Source: Sphingomonas sp. | GTDB lineage: Bacteria > Pseudomonadota > Alphaproteobacteria > Sphingomonadales > Sphingomonadaceae | Assembly: GCF_013816785.1 (NCBI RefSeq) | Contig: NZ_JACDDV010000012.1 | Location: 626 to 42,553, forward strand | Direction of reading: 5' to 3' | DNA: 41,928 nucleotides | Notes under the pieces: generated by a model | The model's database searches: none | What the model saw: the letters and a program-made list of their open reading frames with translations, nothing else | Told to the model about the DNA's origin: nothing | Shown here: in pieces, positions 33,768 through 41,928 of the stretch | How the letters are laid out: each line of letters opens with the position of its first letter | Position numbering within the stretch: position 1 is the first letter of the stretch | Made by a program: the position numbers and the translations under genes

Positions 33768-33803
33768 CGAATTGGCTAACCTATTTTTACGAATTGGCTA
33801 ACC
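33768..33803. repeat. Tandem 14-bp direct repeats, 22-bp spacing
   Basis: CGAATTGGCTAACC occurs exactly at 33768-33781 and 33790-33803, offset by 22 bp (about two helical turns). They lie between the PCu(A)C gene and the 3' side of tRNA-Cys. They could be an operator for the copper genes or debris of a duplication; no integrase is nearby. Confidence 0.7.
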
Positions 33804-33844
33804 AGTTCAAAAACTCGCGCAATTCCGCCATTTCCAAAATGAAT

Positions 33845-33918
33845 TGGAGGCCCGACCGGGAATCGAACCCGGGTGCAAGGATTTGCAGTCCTCTGCGTCA
33901 CCACTCCGCCATCGGGCC
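33845..33918 (-). tRNA. tRNA-Cys (GCA)
   Basis: Cloverleaf read on the minus strand. The acceptor arm is GGCCCGA / TCGGGCC with discriminator U, as expected for tRNA-Cys. The anticodon stem-loop GGACTGCAAATCC has anticodon GCA, and the T-arm is CCGGGTTCGATTCCCGG. The CCA end is encoded (33845-33847). Confidence 0.96.
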
Positions 33919-34260
33919 TTTTGGCTGATTTCCGCTGGTTTTTCGCGACGCGGCGGTGGAGTTTCCACTTTGCGTCCCGGTCAGTTTCCACCTTCCTGCT
34001 TTGTTCCGCCCGGAACCCGGGAGCCCATGGCGGCGACAGCGCTTCGTGCCCTTACCCGCTGGCCGACATATTTCAAGGCCATTTGGAAGGTGCGCTGGGT
34101 TTTGGGTCGGCCTGCCGCTTGTCAACCGGGGTGCGCGGACGCAACCATTCGACGAACGGCAACGGGGTTCGCTTGGCGGACGCGGTGCCACAGGATATGG
34201 GTCGCTTGAACCGCAGCTGTATTAGTGTCATATGACAGCTTGCCGATGACGAGGGAATCG
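33919..34260. other. 342-nt intergenic region, no gene recognised
   Basis: This region separates the tRNA-Cys 5' end (minus) from the Pcm-like gene (plus). It holds the tRNA promoter side, a repeated AGTTTCCAC (33960-33968 and 33983-33991, 23 bp apart), and a palindrome just before the Pcm-like gene. ORFs across it are short and show no recognisable product. Confidence 0.6.
34226..34237. promoter_or_regulatory. Perfect palindrome upstream of Pcm-like gene
   Basis: TGTCATATGACA is a perfect 12-bp palindrome 24 nt before the start at 34261. It is nested in a wider AGCTGT...ACAGCT inverted repeat (34215-34240). Position and symmetry suggest an operator; the regulator is unknown. Confidence 0.35.
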
Positions 34261-34893
34261 ATGACCGACTACAGCCTTGCCCGCCGGGCGATGGTCGACA
34301 GCCAGCTTCGCCCCCAAGGGGTGACCGATCGCCGCGTCCTGGCGGCGATGGGCACGATCGAGCGCGAGCGGTTCGTGCCTGAGGCGGCGCGCGCGCTGGC
34401 CTATTTCGACCGGCCGTTGCGGATCGGCGGCGGTCGCGCGATGATGCCGCCGGCGGCGCTTGGCTTACTGCTCAGCGAAATTGCGCCGATCGCCGGCGAA
34501 AAGGCGTTGGTGGTCGGGTCGGCCATCGGCTATTCGGCCGCGCTGCTGAAGGCGCTTGGGCTCGATGTCGTCGCGCTCGAGCGGGACGCGGCGCTGGCTG
34601 CAATGGCGGTCGAAGCCGGTGTGCCGACGGATATCGGCGCGCTTGTCGAGGGCTTCGGCAGCAAGGCGCCCTACGATCTCATCCTGCTCGATGGCGCGGT
34701 CGAGCAAATTCCGCCGGCGCTGATTGAGCAGCTTGCGCCCGGTGGCAGGCTTGCCGGCGCCATCGCCGATCGCGGCGTCACTCGACTGGTCATCGGCCAT
34801 GCCGCGCGCGGCGCGCTTGGGCTGAGGACGCTGGCCGACGCCGACGTTGCCTTTCTGCCGGGCTTCGAGCGGCCGCGCGTCTTCACCTTCTGA
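34261..34893 (+). CDS. Pcm-like methyltransferase-fold protein, probably not a true PIMT
   Basis: A 210-aa protein of the protein-L-isoaspartate methyltransferase family. The N-terminus DYSLARRAMVDSQLRPQGVT and RVLAAMGTIERERFVPEAAR are typical. The usual G-x-T-I-S-x-P substrate motif reads GGRAMMPPA, and SAM motif I reads VVGSAIGYSAALL. Isoaspartyl repair activity is therefore doubtful. The later motif YDLILLDGAVEQIPPALIEQL is well kept. The ATG at 34261 follows GAGGGAATCG. It lies just before tolC, an arrangement common in alphaproteobacteria, so an envelope-related role is possible. Confidence 0.8.
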   Translation: MTDYSLARRAMVDSQLRPQGVTDRRVLAAMGTIERERFVPEAARALAYFDRPLRIGGGRAMMPPAALGLLLSEIAPIAGEKALVVGSAIGYSAALLKALGLDVVALERDAALAAMAVEAGVPTDIGALVEGFGSKAPYDLILLDGAVEQIPPALIEQLAPGGRLAGAIADRGVTRLVIGHAARGALGLRTLADADVAFLPGFERPRVFTF

Positions 34894-34914
34894 TTGCATC
34901 GGAGAAATATCCCC

Positions 34915-36369
34915 GTGACGCGTTACTTCGCCATTGCCACGCTGATCGCCGCGCTCGCGGCCGGCACCGCCTCCGCCGACACGCTGCGAGAGGCGCTGGC
35001 CTCGACCTATCGCGCCAACCCGACGCTGACCGGCCAGCGCGAGGCGCTCAAGTCGACCGATGCCGGAGTCGCCATCGCCCGCGCCGCCGGCCGGCCGACG
35101 GTGGCTGCTACTATCGGAGTGAGCCGCGACATCACCCAGGCGGGGACACTGCGGCGGACCAGCAACGGCCCGTTTCTCAACGGTGGGCTCGACCTCTCTT
35201 ATCCGCTGTTTCAGGGCGGCAGCGTCCGCAATGGCATAAGGGCGGCAAAGACCCGGACCGAGGCCGGCCGAGCCACGCTCCGCGCGGTCGAGGGCGACAT
35301 CTTCACCGAAGCGGTCGCCGCCTATATGGACGTGATCCGCGACTGGGCGATCGTCGAACTGAACCAGAACCAAGTGCGCGTGCTATCGACCAATTTGGAG
35401 GCGACCCGCGACCGGTTTCAGATCGGCGACCTGACGCGAACCGATGTCGCCCAGTCCGAAGCCCGTCAGTCGCTCGGCCGCTCGACGCTTGCCACCGCGC
35501 AAGGCCGGTTGACCTCAAGCGAGGAGAATTACCGGCGGGTGATCGGGCAGGCACCCGGCGCGCTCGCTCCGCCACCGCCGCTCCCTCCGTTGCCGACCAG
35601 CCCCGATCAAGCGGCGCAAATCGCGCTCGCCAACAATCCGGACCTGATCGCAGTCACCCGCCAAGCCGAGGCCGCCGGGTTCGACGTCCGCTCGGCGCGC
35701 GCCAGCAGGCTCCCGACCGTGTCGGCGCTCGGCTCCGCCGATTACGTCCGGACCTTCGGTGGGTCGGCCGGTTTCAACCCCAATACAGGCGAATCAAGCA
35801 CGCTGACCGGCACCGCGACCTCGATCGGCGTCCAGGGCCGCGTTCCACTCTACCAGGGCGGGCTTCCCGCCGCGCGCATCCGGCAGGCGCAGGCGATCGA
35901 AGGGCAAACCCTTGAGCAGCGCGTCGCCACCGAACGGGCCGTCGTCGCCAACACCCGCGCCGCCTTCGCCACCTATCAGGCGGCGACCAACGCTATTGCC
36001 TCGAATCAGGTCGCGGTCAGCGCGAATGAGCTGGCTCTGGAAGGCGCCCGTGCCGAAAATGGCGTCGGCACCCGCACCATCCTCGACGTGCTGAACGCCG
36101 AGCAGGAGTTGCTCAACAGCCAGGTCGCGCTGGTTACCGCGCGCCGCGATCAATATGTTGCCGGTTTTCAGCTCTTGAACGCCATGGGCCAGGCCGAGGC
36201 CGACGACCTCGGGCTTGATGGCGGACCGCTTTACGATCCGCTCGGCAATTACCGCCGCGTCGCGGGCGACTGGAACGACTGGTCGGGTGATCGGCATCAC
36301 GATCCGGTGGCGACCAGCACGGTGACTCCGGCCGAGCAACCGCAGGGCGTGACACCGGCTCCGCGATAA
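34915..36369 (+). CDS. tolC: TolC-family outer-membrane efflux protein
   Basis: Outer-membrane channel of tripartite efflux and type I secretion systems (484 aa). A signal peptide (YFAIATLIAALAAGTASA) precedes two repeated outer-membrane-efflux halves. These show DTLREALASTYRANPTLTGQ, NGGLDLSYPLFQGG, then VQGRVPLYQGG and LDVLNAEQELLNSQVALV. The start is GTG at 34915, with GGAG (34901-34904) 10 nt upstream. It follows the Pcm-like gene by 21 nt and precedes the PopZ-family gene by 15 nt, so the three probably form one transcript. Confidence 0.94.
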   Translation: MTRYFAIATLIAALAAGTASADTLREALASTYRANPTLTGQREALKSTDAGVAIARAAGRPTVAATIGVSRDITQAGTLRRTSNGPFLNGGLDLSYPLFQGGSVRNGIRAAKTRTEAGRATLRAVEGDIFTEAVAAYMDVIRDWAIVELNQNQVRVLSTNLEATRDRFQIGDLTRTDVAQSEARQSLGRSTLATAQGRLTSSEENYRRVIGQAPGALAPPPPLPPLPTSPDQAAQIALANNPDLIAVTRQAEAAGFDVRSARASRLPTVSALGSADYVRTFGGSAGFNPNTGESSTLTGTATSIGVQGRVPLYQGGLPAARIRQAQAIEGQTLEQRVATERAVVANTRAAFATYQAATNAIASNQVAVSANELALEGARAENGVGTRTILDVLNAEQELLNSQVALVTARRDQYVAGFQLLNAMGQAEADDLGLDGGPLYDPLGNYRRVAGDWNDWSGDRHHDPVATSTVTPAEQPQGVTPAPR

Positions 36370-36384
36370 GCGATAGGGTTGGCC

Positions 36385-36795
36385 ATGGCAGCCGCCCGCG
36401 AACCGTCGATGGAAGACATATTGGCGTCGATCAAGCGCGTGATCGCCGAGGAAAAGGAGATTCGCGCCGCGGCGCCACCTCCCTCGCCAGTGTCTGAAGA
36501 CGACGACATCCTCGAACTCGATGAGACGATGGCAGCCGAACCGCTGGCGCCGCCGGTCGATCTTGGCCCGCCGCTGGTCGCGGACGCGCTCGCCGACAGC
36601 AGTCGCTTGCGGATCGAGGAGCTGGTCAGCGTCGCCGCGGCCGCGCCGCCGCCGCCGACGGTCAACCCCCTGGAGGAATTGGTGCGCGAGATGCTCCGCC
36701 CGATCCTCAAACAATGGCTCGATGACCATTTGCCGGGCATTGTCGACGAGCATGTGAAGCGCGAGATCACGCGCATCACCGGTCGGCCCGTCTAG
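36385..36795 (+). CDS. PopZ/DUF2497-family protein
   Basis: A 136-aa protein with the short conserved N-terminal helix EPSMEDILASIKRVIAEE, a Pro/Ala/Asp-rich disordered middle (about 30-90) and the conserved C-terminal helices LEELVREMLRPILKQWLDDH and LPGIVDEHVKREI. This matches PopZ, the polar organising protein of alphaproteobacteria that anchors chromosome and cell-cycle proteins at the pole. The ATG at 36385 is used; a TTG six nt earlier is less likely. It is placed between tolC and the S9 peptidase. Confidence 0.9.
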   Translation: MAAAREPSMEDILASIKRVIAEEKEIRAAAPPPSPVSEDDDILELDETMAAEPLAPPVDLGPPLVADALADSSRLRIEELVSVAAAAPPPPTVNPLEELVREMLRPILKQWLDDHLPGIVDEHVKREITRITGRPV

Positions 36796-36834
36796 GGCTG
36801 GCGAAGGAGCGAGGGCGCTGCTAGCCCTTGCGTC

Positions 36835-38895
36835 ATGATCGCACGCACCTTGCTCGCCGCGGCCGTTGCCGCCTCCGCCCTGATCGCCGCCGCCCCCGTG
36901 CTGGCGCGGCCGATGACCGTCACCGACATGCACATGATGCACCGCGTGGGCGCCCCCAGCGTTTCACCCGACGGCCGTTATGCGGTCTTCACTTTGTCGA
37001 CCACCGACATGGCGAAGAACAAGCGCAACAATCCCATCCAATTGCTCGATCTGAGGAGAGCCGGCGCCACACCGCAGCCGGTGGCTGCGCTGACGGGCGG
37101 CCATGACGCGGTGTTCGGTGCCGACGGCGCGATCTGGTACCTCGCCCCGGTCAAGGACCAGGATCAGCTGTTTCGCATGGCGATCGGCGGGAAGCCGGTC
37201 CAGATTTCATCGCTCAAGGGCGACATTTCGGGCTTCACGGTCAGCCGCGACGGCAGCCGGCTGCTGATCTGGGCCGACCGCGATACGCGTTGTCCCGATT
37301 TCGCCTGCTCCGGGCTTCCGCCCAAGCCCGCGACCGGAACGGGCCGCACCTACGACCAATTGTTCGTGCGCCATTGGGACACCTGGGCCGAGCCGGGCGT
37401 CAAGGGTCGCCTGTTCGCCTTTCCGATCGCCAATGGGCGGGTCACCGGCGCCGGGGTTCCGGTCAGCGGCGCGCTGGTCGGCGACACGCCGTCGAAGCCG
37501 TTCGGCGGGGCTGAGGAGATTGCCCTCTCCCCCGACGGCCGCACCGCCTTTTTCGCGCTGCGTGAGACCGGGCGGATCGAGGCGACCTCGACCAACCTCG
37601 ATATTTTCGCGGCGCCCACCGACGGATCGGCTCGGCCGGTCAATTTGACCGACGCCAACGATGGCACCGACACGCTGCCGACCGTCTCGCCCGATGGCCG
37701 CACGCTAGCCTATGTCTCGATGGCCCGCGCTGGTTATGAAAGCGATCGCCAGGTGATCATGCTGCGCGATCTAGCCTCGGGCCAGACCCGTGCCTTGACC
37801 GCTGCATGGGACCGCTCGGCCGGCTCGCTTGCCTGGAGCCCTGACGGCCGCAGCCTGCTGATCACTGCCGAGGATGTCATGGAGCTGCCGATCTTTCGGG
37901 TCGACGTCGCCACCGGCCGCATTAAACGCGTGACCGGCAACGGCCACGCCGGCAATGTCGTCGCCACCGCCGACGGCGGCGCGATCTTTACCCAGAACAG
38001 TATCATTGCGCCCGACGATCTGTTCCGCGTCGACGCCCGCGGCCGCGTCACTCGCCTGACCGACGTCAATCGCGCCCTCATCTCCCAGCTCGACCCGGTT
38101 ACGTTCGAAAAATTCGCATTCAAGGGCGCCCGCGGCGACCAGGTGTGGGGCATGAAGTTGAAGCCCGCCGGTGCCCGCAACCAGCCGAAAATGCCGATCG
38201 CCTTCGTCGTCCACGGCGGGCCGCAAGGGAGCTTCGGCAACGCCTGGTCCTACCGCTGGAACTCGCGCCTTATCTCTTCGCCGGGCTATGCCGTGGTCAG
38301 CGTCGATTTCCACGGCTCGACCGGCTACGGCCAGGCATTCACCGACGCGATCCGGGGCGACTGGGGCGGCAAGCCGCTGGAGGATTTGAAGCGCGGCCTG
38401 GCTTTCGCCGCCGCCGCCGACCCCTCGCTCGACGCCGACCGCGCCTGCGCATTGGGCGCCAGCTACGGCGGCTATATGATGAACTGGATCGAAAGCCAGT
38501 GGCCCGACCGCTTCCGCTGCCTGGTCCAGCATGACGGCGTGTTCGACGCCCGCGCCATGGCCTACGAGACCGAGGAACTATGGTTCGACGAGTGGGAGCA
38601 TGGCGGCAAGGCCTATTACGAGGATCCGGCCGCGTTCGAGCGCTGGAACCCGGTCAACCATGTCGCCAAGTGGAAGACGCCGATGCTGGTCATCACCAGC
38701 GAAAAGGATTTCCGCATCCCCTATACGCAGGGACTGGCGTCGTTCACCGCCCTGCAGCGCCGCGGCATTCCCTCGAAACTGCTGGTCTTCCCCGACGAGA
38801 ACCACTGGGTCCTCAAGCCGAAGAATTCGATTCAGTGGTATGGCGAGGTGTTCGGCTGGTTGAATCGTTACATCGGCGACGGCGCCGCTCGCTAG
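36835..38895 (+). CDS. S9-family prolyl-oligopeptidase-type peptidase, exported
   Basis: Secreted serine peptidase of 686 aa related to dipeptidyl/acylaminoacyl peptidases. A signal peptide (ARTLLAAAVAASALIAAAPV, then LA-RP) precedes a beta-propeller with WD40-like SPDGR repeats (about 40-400) and the alpha/beta-hydrolase domain. The catalytic triad is Ser543 in GASYGGYMM, Asp625 in TSEKDFRIPY and His657 in DENHWVL. The oxyanion segment FVVHGGPQGSFG is present. It is preceded by a 39-nt gap after the PopZ-like gene and followed by a REP-like palindrome. Confidence 0.94.
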   Translation: MIARTLLAAAVAASALIAAAPVLARPMTVTDMHMMHRVGAPSVSPDGRYAVFTLSTTDMAKNKRNNPIQLLDLRRAGATPQPVAALTGGHDAVFGADGAIWYLAPVKDQDQLFRMAIGGKPVQISSLKGDISGFTVSRDGSRLLIWADRDTRCPDFACSGLPPKPATGTGRTYDQLFVRHWDTWAEPGVKGRLFAFPIANGRVTGAGVPVSGALVGDTPSKPFGGAEEIALSPDGRTAFFALRETGRIEATSTNLDIFAAPTDGSARPVNLTDANDGTDTLPTVSPDGRTLAYVSMARAGYESDRQVIMLRDLASGQTRALTAAWDRSAGSLAWSPDGRSLLITAEDVMELPIFRVDVATGRIKRVTGNGHAGNVVATADGGAIFTQNSIIAPDDLFRVDARGRVTRLTDVNRALISQLDPVTFEKFAFKGARGDQVWGMKLKPAGARNQPKMPIAFVVHGGPQGSFGNAWSYRWNSRLISSPGYAVVSVDFHGSTGYGQAFTDAIRGDWGGKPLEDLKRGLAFAAAADPSLDADRACALGASYGGYMMNWIESQWPDRFRCLVQHDGVFDARAMAYETEELWFDEWEHGGKAYYEDPAAFERWNPVNHVAKWKTPMLVITSEKDFRIPYTQGLASFTALQRRGIPSKLLVFPDENHWVLKPKNSIQWYGEVFGWLNRYIGDGAAR

Positions 38896-38902
38896 ATTCC
38901 TT

Positions 38903-38977
38903 GTCATTGCGAGGAGAGTTGCGACGAAGCGAACCAGTCGGCGCTAAGCTGGAATGCTTCGTTTCGCCCGCAATGAC
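38903..38977. repeat. REP-like imperfect palindrome before valS
   Basis: Inverted ends GTCATTGCG (38903-38911) and CGCAATGAC (38969-38977), with internal CGAAGC / GCTTCG pairs, form a long imperfect stem. The GTCATTGCGAG...GAAGC motif is a widespread dispersed bacterial repeat. It fills most of the gap between the S9 peptidase and valS. Confidence 0.8.
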
Positions 38978-39021
38978 GACAGGCGGTTGAGTATGACTCA
39001 GCGCCCCGCTAACCGCGCTCC

Positions 39022-41901
39022 ATGACCGAATTGGCCAAAACTTTCGAACCCGGCGTCATTGAGGCGCGCTGGTATGCCCATTGGGAGGCCAGCGGCCAGT
39101 TCCGGCCCGAGCGACTCGACGCCACCCCCTTCACCATCGTCATGCCGCCGCCCAACGTCACCGGCAGCTTGCACATCGGCCATGCGCTCGATGTCACACT
39201 GCAGGACATTTTGACCCGCCATGCTCGGCTGCAAGGGAAGGATGCGCTGTGGGTGGTCGGCACTGACCATGCCGGAATCGCCACGCAGATGGTCGTCGAA
39301 CGAAATCTCGACAGCCAGGGCATCAAGCGCGCCGAGATCGGCCGCGAGGCGTTCCTCGAGCATGTCTGGGAATGGAAGGCGCAGTCCGGCGGCCAAATCA
39401 CCCAGCAGCTCCGCCGCCTCGGCGCCAGTTGCGACTGGGCCAACGAGCGCTTCACCATGGACGAGGGCTTTTCGAAAGCCGTCACCCATGTCTTCGTCGA
39501 GCTGCACAAACGCGGGTTGCTCTATCGCGACAAACGGCTCGTCAATTGGGACCCCAAATTCCAGACCGCGATCAGCGACCTCGAAGTCGAGCAGCGCGAG
39601 GTCAACGGCAAGTTCTGGCACTTCCGCTATCCATTGGAAGACGGCAGCGGCTTCATCGCAATCGCGACGACGCGGCCCGAAACGATCCTCGGCGACGGAG
39701 CGGTCGCGGTGCATCCCGACGATCCCAAATATGCGCACCTCGTCGGCAAGCGCTGCCTGTTGCCGATCGTCGATCGACTGATCCCGATCATTACCGACGC
39801 GCATGTCAGGATGGATTTCGGGTCGGGCGCGGTAAAGATTACCGCGGCGCACGACTGGAACGATTATGAGGTCGCGCTGCGCCATCCCGCGGCGAACATC
39901 CCGTTCATCAACCTGCTCAACGCCGACGCGACGATGAGCGACAATTGCCCACCGGAGTATCGCGGCCTCGACCGCTACCAAGCGCGTGAAAAGGTCGTCG
40001 CCGATTTCACCGTGCGCGGGCTGCTCGACAAGGTCGAGGACCATGTCCACATGGTGCCGTTCGGCGACCGTTCGGGGGTGGTGATCGAGCCATGGCTGAC
40101 CGACCAATGGTATGTCGATGCTAAGACGCTGGCCCAGCCGGCGATCGAGGCGGTCAAGTCCGGCGCGATCAAGATCGTTCCCGAAACCTGGGCCAAGACC
40201 TGGTTCAACTGGCTCGAGAACATCCAGCCGTGGTGCGTCTCGCGCCAACTGTGGTGGGGGCATCGGATTCCGGCGTGGTACGGTCCGAAAGACAGGGGGA
40301 TCGGTATTCCCGCACCGGGAGAGAGTTGGGCCAATGCATCGACGGCGTTTGATGAGACCTTCGTCGCCGAAACCGAACAAGATGCCAAACAGGCGGCCGC
40401 ATCATATTATTCTGAGCAAGTCGGTGAACGGGAAATCGTGGTTTGCGCTGACCGTGGAGAGGCGCTTTGGAAAGTGCTTTCAAAAGAAATCGACGTCGAG
40501 CGTCAGCGCCCCATCTGGCGCGACAACGACGTGCTCGACACTTGGTTCTCGTCTGCCCTCTGGCCCTTCGCCACCCTCGGCTGGCCCGAGCAGACCGAAG
40601 ACCTCAAGCGCCACTACCCCAATGACGTGCTCATCTCGGGCTTCGACATCCTGTTCTTCTGGGATGCGCGGATGGCGATGCAAGGGATCGAGTTCATGAA
40701 GGAGGTGCCGTGGAAGACGCTCTATCTCCACGGCCTGGTCCGCGACGCGGCGGGCCAGAAAATGTCCAAGTCGAAGGGCAACACGGTCGATCCGCTCGGC
40801 CTGATCGATCGCTTCGGCGCCGATGCGCTGCGCTTCACCATGGCGGCGATGGAAAGCCAGGGCCGCGACATCAAGCTCGATGAGAAACGCGTCGAAGGCT
40901 ACCGCAACTTCGCCACCAAACTGTGGAACGCCGCGCGCTTTCTTCAGGGCAACGGCGTGGGCGCTTCAACGTCAATCAAGGCGCCCGACGCCACGCTTCC
41001 AGTCAACCGCTGGATTATTGGCGAGGTGGTCGACACCTTGGCCAAGCTCGACAAGGCTTTCGCCGAGCTACGCTTCGACGACATGGCCGACGCCATCTAC
41101 CATTTCACCTGGGGCAGTTTCTGCGACTGGTATGTCGAGTTCATTAAGGGTGTTGTGTCCCCCTTCCCGCAAGCGGGAGGGGAAGAGCCGCGCAGCGGCG
41201 AAGGGGTGGGGGCGTCGGAAGGCGCAACTTCCCCCACCCCCAACCCCTCCCGCGAGCGGGAGGGGAGTGAAGAGACCAAGGCCGTCGCCGCCTGGGCGTT
41301 CGACCAGATCCTCGTCATGCTCCACCCGCTGATGCCGTTCATCACCGAAGAGCTGTGGCACTCGATGGGTGAGCGGCCCTACGACCTGATCGTCGCTAAG
41401 TGGCCGGAGCCCGAGGCGCAGCGTGACCTGCCAGCGACGGCCGCCATCGACGGCCTGATCGCGATCGTCACCGAGGTCCGGGCGGTACGCGCCGAGCTCA
41501 ATATCCCGTGGACCGCGATTCTGGTTCCACACGTTATTGGCGGCGACGCGGCGATGACTGACCGACTGACGAGCAATGCCGCGACGCTGTCACGCATGGC
41601 CAAGCTTGGCGCACCAGTGGCGGCGGCCTCGGTCCCCGCCGGATCGGCACAGATTGGGGTCAGCGGCACCACCATCGCGTTTCCGCTCGAAGGCGCAATC
41701 GACCTCGACACCGAGAAGGCCCGCCTCGCCAAGGCCATCGCCGCTGCGGAGAAAGACCGCGACGGCCTCGCCGCGCGGCTCGCCAACTCGGCGTTTGCCG
41801 AGCGCGCTAAGCCTGAGGCTGTCGCCAAGGCGCGCGAGGACCACGACTCCCGCGCCTCCGAGGCCGAGCGGTTGGCGGCGGCGCTGGCGCGATTGGGCTA
41901 A
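39022..41901 (+). CDS. valS: Valyl-tRNA synthetase with repeat-derived insertion
   Basis: Charges tRNA-Val (959 aa). The class I motif [14 protein letters not shown] has HIGH at 51-54, and KMSKS is at 580-584. The editing domain ([18 protein letters not shown]), the anticodon-binding domain and a C-terminal coiled coil are present. Two unusual inserts are visible. Residues about 420-490 ([16 protein letters not shown] through [13 protein letters not shown]) form a long connector in more AT-rich DNA. Residues about 713-749 ([16 protein letters not shown] through NPSREREG) are encoded by a GC-rich palindromic repeat read in frame. Both sides of the second insert align with normal ValS ([10 protein letters not shown] and [17 protein letters not shown]). 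Confidence 0.96.
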   Translation: MTELAKTFEPGVIEARWYAHWEASGQFRPERLDATPFTIVMPPPNVTGSLHIGHALDVTLQDILTRHARLQGKDALWVVGTDHAGIATQMVVERNLDSQGIKRAEIGREAFLEHVWEWKAQSGGQITQQLRRLGASCDWANERFTMDEGFSKAVTHVFVELHKRGLLYRDKRLVNWDPKFQTAISDLEVEQREVNGKFWHFRYPLEDGSGFIAIATTRPETILGDGAVAVHPDDPKYAHLVGKRCLLPIVDRLIPIITDAHVRMDFGSGAVKITAAHDWNDYEVALRHPAANIPFINLLNADATMSDNCPPEYRGLDRYQAREKVVADFTVRGLLDKVEDHVHMVPFGDRSGVVIEPWLTDQWYVDAKTLAQPAIEAVKSGAIKIVPETWAKTWFNWLENIQPWCVSRQLWWGHRIPAWYGPKDRGIGIPAPGESWANASTAFDETFVAETEQDAKQAAASYYSEQVGEREIVVCADRGEALWKVLSKEIDVERQRPIWRDNDVLDTWFSSALWPFATLGWPEQTEDLKRHYPNDVLISGFDILFFWDARMAMQGIEFMKEVPWKTLYLHGLVRDAAGQKMSKSKGNTVDPLGLIDRFGADALRFTMAAMESQGRDIKLDEKRVEGYRNFATKLWNAARFLQGNGVGASTSIKAPDATLPVNRWIIGEVVDTLAKLDKAFAELRFDDMADAIYHFTWGSFCDWYVEFIKGVVSPFPQAGGEEPRSGEGVGASEGATSPTPNPSREREGSEETKAVAAWAFDQILVMLHPLMPFITEELWHSMGERPYDLIVAKWPEPEAQRDLPATAAIDGLIAIVTEVRAVRAELNIPWTAILVPHVIGGDAAMTDRLTSNAATLSRMAKLGAPVAAASVPAGSAQIGVSGTTIAFPLEGAIDLDTEKARLAKAIAAAEKDRDGLAARLANSAFAERAKPEAVAKAREDHDSRASEAERLAAALARLG
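41161..41265. repeat. GC-rich hairpin repeat inserted in frame in valS
   Basis: A compact inverted element. It has a left hairpin (41161-41182, CCCTTCCCGC / GCGGGAGGGG), an internal GCCGC/GCGGC hairpin, an inner inverted repeat GGGGTGGGGG (41203-41212) and CCCCCACCCC (41231-41240), and a right hairpin (41244-41265, CCCCTCCCGC / GCGGGAGGGG, perfect 10-bp stem). Its arm layout, a hairpin followed inward by a G-rich tail with TT/AA between, matches the arms of the DUF559 element at 21333-21768. Confidence 0.85.
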
Positions 41902-41906
41902 CTGTT

Positions 41907-41924
41907 CCCCGGCGGAGGCCGGGG
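41907..41924. repeat. Palindromic repeat downstream of valS (window edge)
   Basis: CCCCGGC / GCCGGGG form a 7-bp stem with a 4-nt loop 5 nt after the valS stop. It resembles a common sphingomonad dispersed palindrome and probably continues beyond the window. A transcription-end role is possible. Confidence 0.6.
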
Positions 41925-41928
41925 CCCA

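Noticed and set aside
33768-33803. Direct repeats beside tRNA-Cys as att sites of an integrated element
   Set aside because: They do not copy the tRNA 3' end, are only 22 bp apart, and no integrase or foreign gene lies between or beside them.
35794-36942. 382-codon minus-strand frame antisense to tolC and the PopZ-like gene
   Set aside because: His/Arg/Gly-rich low-complexity product; three sense genes with good family motifs occupy the same DNA.
38998-40380. 460-codon minus-strand frame antisense to valS
   Set aside because: It mirrors valS codon structure and has no motif of its own.
1-41928. CRISPR arrays, rRNA genes, prophage or plasmid modules
   Set aside because: No regularly spaced repeats, rRNA signature segments, integrases or structural phage genes were seen on either strand.

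Overview
This 41.9-kb window is GC-rich chromosomal DNA of an alphaproteobacterium, most likely a sphingomonad (Sphingomonadaceae or close relative). The gene order miaB-phoH-ybeY-corC-(x)-lnt, the Fur/Mur and MucR regulators, a Pcm-like gene in front of tolC, a PopZ-family (DUF2497) gene, and REP-like GC palindromes all point that way. It is a core chromosomal region: no phage, plasmid, CRISPR or rRNA genes, one tRNA (Cys, GCA), and a few repeat elements.

Layout. (1) 1-9.9 kb, minus strand: a long housekeeping run. It holds lnt (cut by the window edge), a PQQ-type sugar dehydrogenase lipoprotein, corC, ybeY, phoH, miaB, plsC, fur, mucR, rimI, tsaB and an Nfu-type Fe-S carrier. A possible 48-codon gene lies on the opposite strand between phoH and miaB. 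(2) 10-19.8 kb, minus strand: a complete valine-degradation set (acyl-CoA dehydrogenase, enoyl-CoA hydratase, 3-hydroxyisobutyryl-CoA hydrolase, mmsB, mmsA). A PHA synthase (phaC) and an arginase-like gene are embedded in it, mostly with overlapping or touching start/stop codons. Within it an SDR gene resembling uronate dehydrogenase sits between two exact 72-bp copies of the acyl-CoA dehydrogenase 5' end, so an insertion event has left a truncated leader copy and a rebuilt full-length gene. (3) 19.9-24.7 kb, plus strand: an M28 peptidase, a frameshifted DUF559 gene enclosed by inverted GC-rich hairpin repeats, rnr, and an FMN reductase. (4) 24.7-27 kb, minus strand: dcd-kynU and an exported phosphatase/ArsC-like protein. 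(5) dnaB (plus). (6) astD-like and selO (minus). (7) An alpha/beta hydrolase (plus) against the copper pair sco-pcuAC and tRNA-Cys (minus). (8) 34.2-41.9 kb, plus strand: Pcm-like, tolC, PopZ-like, S9 peptidase and valS.

How the genes work together. The valine set converts isobutyryl-CoA through methacrylyl-CoA, 3-hydroxyisobutyryl-CoA, 3-hydroxyisobutyrate and methylmalonate semialdehyde to propionyl-CoA; the embedded phaC could store derived hydroxyacyl-CoA units as polyester. sco and pcuAC form a copper-delivery pair for cytochrome oxidase.

The most unusual structures are two members of what looks like one GC-rich hairpin repeat family. One encloses the DUF559 gene, supplies the stop codon of the upstream peptidase, and supplies a Shine-Dalgarno-like sequence for rnr. 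The other is translated in frame inside valS, adding about 35 residues. The third unusual structure is the seamless SDR insertion in the valine operon. All identifications rest on reading motifs; no database search was run.
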